Shown one piece after another: positions 1 through 5,283 of a DNA stretch of 5,283 nt. A program made the position numbers and the translations under genes. A model generated the notes under the pieces. That model worked only from the letters and a program-made list of their open reading frames with translations, was not told the DNA's origin and did no database searches. Source of the DNA: Parachlamydiaceae bacterium (lineage in GTDB: Bacteria > Chlamydiota > Chlamydiia > Chlamydiales > Parachlamydiaceae); the NCBI GenBank assembly GCA_013414685.1, contig CP058704.1, positions 453,375 to 458,657 on the forward strand, in the 5' to 3' direction. Numbering within the stretch: position 1 is the first letter of the stretch; every line of letters starts with the position of its first letter.

Positions 1-57
1 ACCTATTCAAAAGAAAAAGACACTTGGACAATTCCATTTTTAATCGAAGGAATTTAA
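1..57 (+). CDS. C-terminal end of an upstream protein (partial, unidentified)
   Basis: An open frame runs from the first base of the window to a TAA at 55-57. It gives 18 residues ending in TWTIPFLIEGI. The fragment is too short to assign to a family. It is probably the end of a real gene, because the stop lies one base before the ATG of the flavoprotein and the latter's ribosome binding site sits inside this frame. That arrangement is typical of translationally coupled operon partners. The identity of this protein would largely decide what the flavoprotein works on. The frame alone is modest evidence; the tight junction is the main support. Confidence 0.55.
   Translation, partial: TYSKEKDTWTIPFLIEGI
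46..51 (+). promoter_or_regulatory. Ribosome binding site of the flavoprotein gene
   Basis: GAAGGA lies seven bases before the ATG at 59 and inside the last codons of the upstream frame. It supports that start and suggests translational coupling. Confidence 0.6.
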
Positions 58-58
58 G

Positions 59-606
59 ATGACTAGATTGCTTATTGGTATGACAGGAACAGTTGGCGTA
101 CTCACAATGCCGCCCTATTTACTAGCCCTTCGCCAGCACTTTTCTGAAATAAAATTAATTATGACTTATAGTGCAACGCAATTTGTCCCTAAAGAAAGTT
201 TTGGAATGTTCGTTAATGGGGTCTATACACACGAATTTCCTTTTCAGGGAAAATTTGATACATATGGAATTGGCACGATGGGCAGAAATTTTTGCTATTC
301 TTCCGGCAACAGCTAATGTTCTTTCTAAGGCAGCCTATGGAATGGCAGATACACTTTTAACTTCAACAATTCTAGCCTATGAAAAAAAGTGATTTTTTTC
401 CAAATATGAATTCTTCCATGTGGCGGAGCAAAGCGTTGCAAAGAAGTGTGCAAACACTTCGAGAAGATGGTCAACAAGTCATAGAACCTTTGGAAAGACT
501 CTCATTCGAGTACGCATCAAAAGAAATGGAAATCAATCATGTCATGCCATCTGTAGAGTCTGTTTTATCTATTCTAAAACTAGAAGAAGAAATATCTGAA
601 GTTTAG
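59..606 (+). CDS. HFCD-family flavoprotein decarboxylase (EpiD/LanD- or CoaC-like), frameshifted at homopolymers
   Basis: The family binds FMN and oxidatively decarboxylates a C-terminal peptide cysteine (EpiD/MrsD) or 4'-phosphopantothenoylcysteine (CoaC). Three one-base corrections, an extra A in 250-253 and missing bases in A7 382-388 and T7 393-399, give one frame of about 182 residues. This matches the roughly 180 of EpiD. In the corrected protein the catalytic His is H68 (LIHMELARW), the PASANT-type motif is PATANV at 82-87, and the substrate clamp PxMNxxMW is PNMNSSMW at 115-122. These sit almost exactly where EpiD has them. The N-terminus (LLIGMTGTVGV) is the flavin-binding start, and the C-terminal MPSVESVLSIL resembles the EpiD tail. 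There is no CoaB domain, so it is a stand-alone decarboxylase. The ALPAT-like and MAD-LLTSTILA stretches also resemble CoaC, so the substrate is unresolved. The family call is firm. Confidence 0.9.
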
Positions 607-607
607 A

Positions 608-644
608 CAAGCCTCCATCAACTTTAATTTATAATGGAGGCTTG
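608..644 (+). terminator. Hairpin after the flavoprotein gene
   Basis: CAAGCCTCCAT (608-618) and ATGGAGGCTTG (634-644) form a perfect 11-base stem with a 15-base loop, starting two bases after the flavoprotein stop. There is no T-run on either side, so it may be a weak terminator or an RNA 3'-end stabiliser rather than a classical intrinsic terminator. Confidence 0.6.
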
Positions 645-676
645 AATAGACCCTTCTGAATTTTGGAAATTTGAAA

Positions 677-714
677 GGCAGTTTAACCTTAAATCAGTTG
701 AAGCTGCCAATTTT
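677..714 (+). terminator. Probable bidirectional terminator between convergent genes
   Basis: GGCAGTTTAAC (677-687) pairs with GTTGAAGCTGCC (697-708) through eleven base pairs, with one bulged G and one G-T pair, around a nine-base loop. On the + strand AATTTT follows. On the - strand TTTCAAATTT follows. It lies between the ends of the flavoprotein gene and the AAA+ gene, where a shared terminator is expected. Confidence 0.65.
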
Positions 715-790
715 AATGCTCTCATAGATGCGACGTTAAGATGAAGGGGCAAAAATTCCAACTTTCCACTAAAATGAGCATAGCTGCCTG

Positions 791-2932
791 CTAATCTTTA
801 GTTTCAGAATCTTGAATCATTGTGTTACTAATTTGCTCTAAGTTTTGAGTTAATGAGGACTCTACTTCCATGGGTTGAAAGGGCTTTAGACTGGTATTAT
901 CTATAAAATCAGCTAAATTATGGTCATCAATACGACTAATTAATCCGTGCAATTCTTCAAATTTTTTAGATATTTTATTTGATAAGGTATATCGACATAT
1001 TGGAGAAAAATAATCTCTTTTAATTCGGCTTCATACTCCTTTATAAAATTTTTATCATCAAAATAATCGAAACTATTTAATGAATTTCCGAGCTTTTTGG
1101 CTTCTGAATCTATACTCCGATATAATTTCTTAGATAAAAAGTCTTTTCTCCTTAGAATTTACAAGTCGTTCCATTAAATAAATATGTTCATCTCGAATTT
1201 CCTTCTCCTTTAAACATTGACGGTTCAATTCGTCCAATTCTAAATTTCCTTTTTAATTGATTGTGCAATCTCTGCTTCGCTTGTGATTTCCGTATGGTGA
1301 TTTCGATATTGAGTTAAAAGAAGTTGAACTTGAAATGCTTTTTGATCCCTTTTTTAATCAACGGATAGGACATATTTCTAGATTCAACACTGGAAAGAAG
1401 TTTATGCAAAAGTTGTCTTGTTTCATTTTGCCCCCTTTGCTTTTCTCATATAATATCTCCATCGCTTTACTATCCACGGTTAATAATGGAGAAATGAGTT
1501 TGGCCTCTTCATGTAGAAAATATATCATTTCTTCTTTGCTTAAAGAAGGCACATCGATTTTAACAATCCTTCTTCTTAATGATTCATCTTTTCAAAGCTT
1601 TCATAACCGTCAGGTGTTGTTGCGAATAAACAGTAACGTAAACTTTCGGTTGAATTGTCCGTTGTACTTCTTAGTAAAGTTAAATTATTTTTATTAGAAG
1701 CAAGAGCATGTGCTTCATCCAAGGCTAAAATCACATTATCTCGATAAGCATTTAAAGTTTTAATCACTCTTGGAAAAGCTGAAGCACCCATCATATCAGG
1801 CTCATTGATTAATGCTGCTGAACCTGCAAAAAGTGTTTTTCCTTTTAGCTCCTTTATCTCACCCATAGCAACACGCCGACCTAGCTCCATGATAATAGTC
1901 GTTTTCCCAACCCCAGGTTCTCCAACAAGAATCGGGTGCTTATTCTGCTGCCAAATTCTAAGAATATTTTGAAAAATATCTTCTCTTCCAATAAATGAGC
2001 TGGAAAAGGAATTTTGATATTTTTTACTATAATCTGTTAGTGGAGGGACTGCTATAGGCGCAGTTCGCATCCAACGTAAATAAATTTTTCTTGCAATTGA
2101 AGATAGACTGGGCAGTGCTAATGCCCCCGCTCCTAAAAATTTGACAGGGGAGGAAGCGCAGAAGTAACAGTGGCTCCAACCATAGCGGCCATTTGATAAC
2201 GAGCCACATAAGCAAGATAAATGCTTTGAGCTTCAAAAATAGATGTAGGGGTTTGAGTACTTAGCATTTCTTCGGACACAAGTAGATTTTTTTGCTCGTC
2301 CCAAAAACTTTCAATAAAAGCCCCCATTTTGACTTTAGCTCCCCTGCTTTTTTCGAACTGAACAGCCAATGGATCTTCCGTTAAATCCTGATATAGATTG
2401 GCCGTTTCTAATGAAAGCCAAAAATCATTTTTGGAATAGCCTACAGCAAGCATGAGTTTATCCAAACATAGATAAGTCAATTGCTCGTGAATAGCTTTTG
2501 AATGAACCGTATCTTTTAATTTTAATGCGTCACTATACTCTAGTAAATTATTCAAATGTCTTAGTAATAGATCAGAGCTAAAATATTGATTAAATATGGA
2601 GGGAAGTTTTGGCTTGTACATAGGAAAATAATTATCATCAATGATCATTCTAATAAATTGAATACTAATATTATCAAATTTACGGTTTGTAAAATCCTTA
2701 AGCGACTCATCATCGAAAAATTTTGTATTCAAACTAATCATCTTAAATTTATTCGCTAAACTTGAAGAAGCTGGAGGAAGATGTTTGGAGAGTTGTTCGA
2801 CGATAGCTTTTTCAAATCAACTTGCTTTCTTAATGCTTTGAGTTCTTCCACATCTTGTGAGGATTGAGCCATCGCAGGAAAAGTGGTAATTATAGTTGAA
2901 CGATTATTGGAATCGGATGCTTGAATGTTCAT
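791..2932 (-). CDS. ClpA/ClpB D1-like AAA+ ATPase with unknown N-terminal region, frameshifted at homopolymers
   Basis: Eight one-base corrections join the minus-strand frames into one protein of about 715 residues, from ATG at 2932 to TAG at 791-793. Residues 1 to about 310 match no family I recognise. The AAA+ module starts at FIGRED (314-319), with Walker A GEPGVGKT at 338-345, Walker B VILALDEAH at 401-409, a sensor-1-like FATTPDGY around 437-444, and RRR at 454-456 where ClpB D1 has its arginine fingers. The C-terminal region (about 457-715) is charged and helical, with a possible coiled coil in ELDELNRQCLKEKEIRDEH. There is only one AAA+ module, so this is not a full ClpA/ClpB. The aromatic pore-loop motif of ClpB (GAKYRGE) is not visible; NEPDMMG stands there. 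Correction sites are 2814-2816, 2147-2150, 1589-1592, 1431-1435, 1339-1343, 1250-1254, 1136-1147 and 962-967. An ATP-driven remodelling role is inferred; the substrate is unknown. Confidence 0.85.
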
Positions 2933-2938
2933 TGTAAA

Positions 2939-2944
2939 CCTCTT
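2939..2944 (-). promoter_or_regulatory. Ribosome binding site of the AAA+ gene
   Basis: On the - strand AAGAGG precedes ATG (2932-2930) by six bases. This supports the start that adds 64 residues before the next in-frame Met at 2741. That Met has no comparable site, and the upstream residues read as normal protein once A3 at 2814-2816 is corrected. Confidence 0.65.
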
Positions 2945-2950
2945 AAAAAT

Positions 2951-2981
2951 TTAACTGCATAAAAAAATTTAATTGTATAAT
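2951..2981 (+). promoter_or_regulatory. Candidate promoter for the two unknown genes (perfect -10)
   Basis: TATAAT at 2976-2981 is a perfect -10 element. The best -35 is TTAACT at 2951-2956 (four of six), with a long 19-base spacer. Transcription would start near 2988, leaving a leader of about 90 bases before the ATG at 3079. The -10 overlaps the opposite-strand -10 at 2977-2982. Confidence 0.45.
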
Positions 2982-3004
2982 ATGTCTTAAAAATAAAAAG
3001 TCAA
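2977..3004 (-). promoter_or_regulatory. Sigma-70-type promoter of the AAA+ gene
   Basis: On the - strand TTGACT (3004-2999, five of six to consensus) and TATTAT (2982-2977, five of six) are separated by 16 bases. Transcription would start near 2970, giving a leader of about 38 bases. The match and position are good, but no transcript data exist here. Confidence 0.6.
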
Positions 3005-3011
3005 TCCTATA

Positions 3012-3040
3012 TCAACAGAATCTATTAGAAGATTTATAGA
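3012..3040 (+). promoter_or_regulatory. Alternative, weaker promoter for the two unknown genes
   Basis: TCAACA (3012-3017) and TATAGA (3035-3040) are each four of six to consensus with an ideal 17-base spacer. The leader would be about 30 bases. In an AT-rich region such matches are common, so this is only a candidate. Confidence 0.25.
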
Positions 3041-3042
3041 TT
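3019..3042. repeat. Perfect 7-base inverted repeat, possible operator
   Basis: AATCTAT (3019-3025) and ATAGATT (3036-3042) are exact inverted copies separated by ten bases, with half-site centres 17 bases apart. It overlaps the -10 of the weaker candidate promoter and lies in the leader of the stronger one. It could bind a dimeric regulator or fold as an RNA hairpin. No regulator gene is seen nearby. Confidence 0.35.
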
Positions 3043-3064
3043 ACCTCTAAATGCTCTTTGGATT

Positions 3065-3070
3065 AAGGAG
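3065..3070 (+). promoter_or_regulatory. Ribosome binding site of the first unknown gene
   Basis: AAGGAG stands eight bases before the ATG at 3079. A nearer ATG at 3072 is followed at once by TAA, so 3079 is the start. Confidence 0.7.
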
Positions 3071-3078
3071 AATGTAAT

Positions 3079-4087
3079 ATGTTCCCAAGAATTTATTTCA
3101 GAAGACAAGAACCAGCTGATTCCTTCAATGAAGAGACAGACTATAAAAAAACACTAACCAAAATCAAATTCAAGAGACATTTAATTGCTCATTAAAAATC
3201 TTTCCTCGACCAAGTATCACCTTAGCTTACACAGCAAAAGTTAATCCTCAGACTGTAAGGCATCAGAGAATACAACAACTTTTCGACGGATCATATTCAT
3301 CTGAAGATATGGAACAAAATGAATTGCAATGTGAGGATGACTTAACAGATCACGAAGAAGGGAAGCTTATAAATTATACAGATTTGAAGGACTGCTTTTT
3401 CAATTATGTGAATCTGCAGAAAAGAACAGTGACAACTCAAATTTATACAATACAGTTCTCCAAGATCTAGAAATCACCTTAGGCAAAATAAAAAATTAGC
3501 TGATGAAGATTCCAATCTCCAACAAGAAATGACTGAAATGGAGAAAAATTTGAGAGTTTATATCTTAAAATCCCCTTAGGAAAAAGTGTGTTATTACAAA
3601 AGACTGTAGTAAGATAAAGCAGTTATTTTTAGTAAAAAAAATGAAACTTATAACTGCAAAATGAAAGGATATTATGAGCCTAAAGTATCTGTAAAAGAAT
3701 TTTCAAATTATTTCAAAAGTTTTGTGAAAAATGGAATTTTTCAGGAATTTCCACAAATATGAAGACGAATCAGTATTATGAAAATGATTATGAGGAAATG
3801 GTAACAACAATTACTTTCATAAAAGCAAAACCATCTGTATTTTCTTTACCGGAGAAAGGGTGGTTAGTTGAATCCTTTTTCCACACAAAGAAGAAAATGA
3901 TCAAAGGGATAAAGAAACTCAATTGGAAGAACTCGCCTCCCTTGCTCTTGCAAAATTGTCTGATTGGAGATTCAGTGCCTTTGATGTCGATGATGTAGAA
4001 AATCGCTTCTCTCATCTTGATATTCCGGGCTTAAAGAGATTTGGATGCTATTTAATTTTACACCATAGAAGAGTTGAAGACTCATAA
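3079..4087 (+). CDS. Unknown protein A, about 338 residues, frameshifted at homopolymers
   Basis: I do not recognise this family. A good ribosome binding site and ATG open a frame that, after eight one-base corrections, reads to TAA at 4085-4087 as about 338 residues. The correction sites are the runs at 3145-3151, 3396-3400, 3490-3495, 3549-3551, 3598-3601, 3634-3641, 3737-3741 and 3876-3880, all apparent deletions. The corrected protein begins MFPRIYFRRQEPADSF and has an acidic stretch (SSEDMEQNELQCEDDLTDHE) in its first third. Helical charged segments follow (DLEITLGKIKKLADED, EMTEMEKNFESLYLKI), and it ends with a globular-looking part containing LASLALAKLSDWRFSAFD and CYLILHHRRVEDS. No signal peptide or membrane segment is evident, so it is probably cytoplasmic or non-classically secreted. 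It is the first gene of an apparent two-gene operon, divergent from the AAA+ gene. Reality of the gene is well supported; function is unknown. Confidence 0.7.
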
Positions 4088-4103
4088 CTAAAAATATTTG
4101 AAT

Positions 4104-4107
4104 AGGA
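4104..4107 (+). promoter_or_regulatory. Ribosome binding site of the second unknown gene
   Basis: AGGA in AATAGGAAAA lies eight bases before ATG at 4116, in the short gap after protein A's stop. It supports this start and co-transcription with protein A. Confidence 0.5.
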
Positions 4108-4115
4108 AAAAAACA

Positions 4116-5053
4116 ATGAATTCAACAAGTTCAAGTTTAAATAGGGTAAACTTTTCTGAACATTCTAATTATCAAACAAAGGAAAATGATAATTCTCAAA
4201 ATCTAAAAGATGATGAGAGTCTAGATAAATTAAAAAAGAGAATGAGGATTTGCGAAAAGAGCTTCTAAATATTAAAAAAAGTTACAGGTTATGTAGATAA
4301 CAATACACTAAATATTATTCCTATAAATCTTTTAAGATCTGCAATTTTAAACAAAGTGCAGGGCATTTATGATTCAATTAAGGTTGATCAAATAGAACAT
4401 TACTTTGGGGGATCCAAATCAGCCGTATTAGCAAGAAAAATTACCTTAAACCGTACATGGACAGCTTTAGATGGGGCCGCTTTAGTTGTGCCTTTTTTCA
4501 GTGCTTTGTTTTCTTCAAAATCTATCTATACCCGTACGATAAATGAAAACGCAATTGCCGAATTTGTTTTAGATGCTGACTCTTCCGAAGAGGTTTTAGA
4601 AGATATATTTGAACAAAGTCTGGCTATATTTGAACGAAAAATCCAAATGCTGGGGCTGATAAAATTCAGAAAATTCGAGAACAAAACTTGCAATATTTAA
4701 TAATATAGTTACAACTGAAAAGATGCGGAACTAGATTCCTTTATAAAAATTTTCAAAAGAACACAGCAAAACAATGACCCGAAGAAAGATTTGGAGGCCG
4801 CTTATTGGCAGTCTAAAACAATTGTCATTTATGTGCCAAACGAATGCAATCAACAATCTGAGGTTGAGCTTTACTCTGCGGGTTTTGTAACGCCCTTGAC
4901 GATAAAAGCTGGAAAACTATTAAGGAGCCTTTTCAAAGAATCTAACAGAGGCAAACACTTCAGACTCGAATAAATACAAAAAAATCGATTGATAAGAAAA
5001 TCCAGCCGGAAGCAACGACGAACAAAACTGCAGAAATTTTGTTTTTTAAATGA
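4116..5053 (+). CDS. Unknown protein B with N-terminal coiled coil, about 313 residues, frameshifted at homopolymers
   Basis: This protein is not recognised. Eight one-base corrections (runs at 4232-4237, 4274-4280, 4637-4641, 4696-4698, 4718-4721, 4913-4916, 4930-4933 and 4978-4984) give one frame from ATG at 4116 to TGA at 5051-5053. The first 30 residues are polar and Ser/Asn-rich. Residues 36-55 (LDKLKKENEDLRKELLNIKK) have L/N/I at heptad a and d positions, a short coiled coil that could dimerise or bind a partner. A central region includes the hydrophobic ALDGAALVVPFFSALFSS (about 117-134), too weak to call a membrane helix. Then come AAYWQSKTIVIYVPNE and a Thr/Lys-rich tail. The end is less certain than the rest: without the last three corrections the frame would stop at 4971-4973. 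It starts 28 bases after protein A, implying a shared transcript. Function is unknown. Confidence 0.65.
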
Positions 5054-5061
5054 ATCTTCTT

Positions 5062-5079
5062 AATCGTAACAAAACGATT
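5062..5079 (+). terminator. Weak hairpin after the second unknown gene
   Basis: AATCGT (5062-5067) pairs with ACGATT (5074-5079) around a six-base loop, followed by TTGC. It sits nine bases after the stop of protein B. The stem is short and the T-run poor, so a terminator role is only possible. Confidence 0.3.
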
Positions 5080-5140
5080 TTGCAAATTGGTACAAAATTT
5101 CTTGCAGTTTTAAAAGCTATCTTTACCTACATTTTAAATT

Positions 5141-5173
5141 AAAAACCTAATTATAATTTTTATATTAAAAGGT
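5141..5173 (-). terminator. Possible terminator of leuS
   Basis: Downstream of the leuS stop on the - strand, ACCT (5173-5170) and AGGT (5148-5145) can close an AT-rich, imperfect stem followed by a run of four Ts. The position is right but the pairing is weak. The rest of 5080-5191 is AT-rich with nothing else I can support. Confidence 0.25.
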
Positions 5174-5191
5174 ATTTATTAAAGTGTAAAT

Positions 5192-5283
5192 TTATCCTAA
5201 CACAAGGTTTAGAAGTTTATTTGGCACAAAAATCACTTTTTGCAGCGTTTGACCTTCCAGGTATTTTGCTACAGTAGGATTTT
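5192..5283 (-). CDS. leuS: Leucyl-tRNA synthetase, C-terminal end (partial)
   Basis: On the - strand a frame enters from the right edge and ends at TAA (5194-5192), giving 29 residues. They read NPTVAKYLEGQTLQKVIFVP and then NKLLNLVLG. This follows the end of bacterial LeuRS, where a conserved K-V-I-x-V-P-x-K-L-x-N-x-V pattern closes the C-terminal domain that contacts the tRNA. LeuRS charges tRNA-Leu with leucine in the cytoplasm. The frame is unbroken over this short stretch, though it is too short to judge whether it shares the homopolymer problem of its neighbours. Most of the gene lies outside the window. It is convergent with the two unknown genes. Confidence 0.85.
   Translation of the reverse strand, partial: NPTVAKYLEGQTLQKVIFVPNKLLNLVLG

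Noticed and set aside
382..399. Phase variation or programmed frameshifting at A7/T7 in the flavoprotein gene
   Set aside because: A third break in the same gene occurs at only A4, and the same one-base pattern affects all four genes, including at short C and G runs. A gene-specific switch is not needed to explain it.
726..785. Short minus-strand ORF (19 codons, MLILVES start) after the AAA+ stop
   Set aside because: It has no convincing ribosome binding site and lies in the convergent terminator region.
1335..1697. Plus-strand open frame of 120 codons
   Set aside because: It lies antisense to the ClpB-like AAA+ module, has no ribosome binding site, and its residues resemble no protein. It is a shadow of the minus-strand gene.
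2027..2236. Minus-strand frame of 69 codons overlapping the AAA+ gene
   Set aside because: It is an out-of-frame reading through the site of one frameshift; the corrected AAA+ frame covers the same bases and carries the motifs downstream.
3788..4015. Minus-strand frame of 75 codons
   Set aside because: It is antisense to protein A, whose corrected frame continues on both sides. The F-rich run comes from A-runs on the coding strand.
1..5283. CRISPR array, tRNA or rRNA gene, transposase or insertion-sequence ends
   Set aside because: I saw no regularly spaced direct repeats, no cloverleaf or rRNA-like stretches, and no transposase motifs or matching terminal inverted repeats.

Overview
This is an AT-rich bacterial window. 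It holds four substantially complete protein genes plus two partial ones at the edges. The taxon cannot be fixed from the sequence. An AT-rich, possibly host-associated bacterium (for example a chlamydia-like amoeba symbiont) is only a guess. The dominant property is that every long gene is broken by single-base indels, almost always inside a homopolymer run. When each run is corrected by one base, all four genes read through from a start codon with a ribosome binding site to a natural stop, and family motifs fall at the expected spacing. I count about 27 such sites, about 23 of them apparent deletions. The short stop-bounded reading frames are therefore pieces of larger genes. Sequencing error is the simplest explanation; recent decay or transcriptional slippage are alternatives.

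Layout, left to right. Positions 1-57 (+) are the last codons of an upstream gene. After one base comes a flavin-dependent decarboxylase of the HFCD family (EpiD/LanD or CoaC type) at 59-606 (+). A convergent intergenic stretch (607-790) carries two strong hairpins, at 608-644 and 677-708. Positions 791-2932 (-) encode a reconstructed protein of about 715 residues: an unrecognised N-terminal region, one ClpA/ClpB D1-like AAA+ module, and a helical C-terminal region. The intergenic region 2933-3078 contains back-to-back promoters whose -10 elements overlap, plus an inverted repeat. Two genes of unknown function follow on the + strand, at 3079-4087 (about 338 aa) and 4116-5053 (about 313 aa), 28 bases apart and probably co-transcribed. 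The window ends in the C-terminus of leucyl-tRNA synthetase (5192-5283, -), convergent with them.

Functional reading. The flavoprotein and its upstream neighbour look translationally coupled and could belong to a peptide-tailoring or coenzyme A pathway. The AAA+ gene and the two unknown genes share one divergent control region. They may form a module in which the AAA+ protein remodels or is partnered by the two unknown proteins, but only gene order and promoter geometry support that. leuS is a housekeeping flank.
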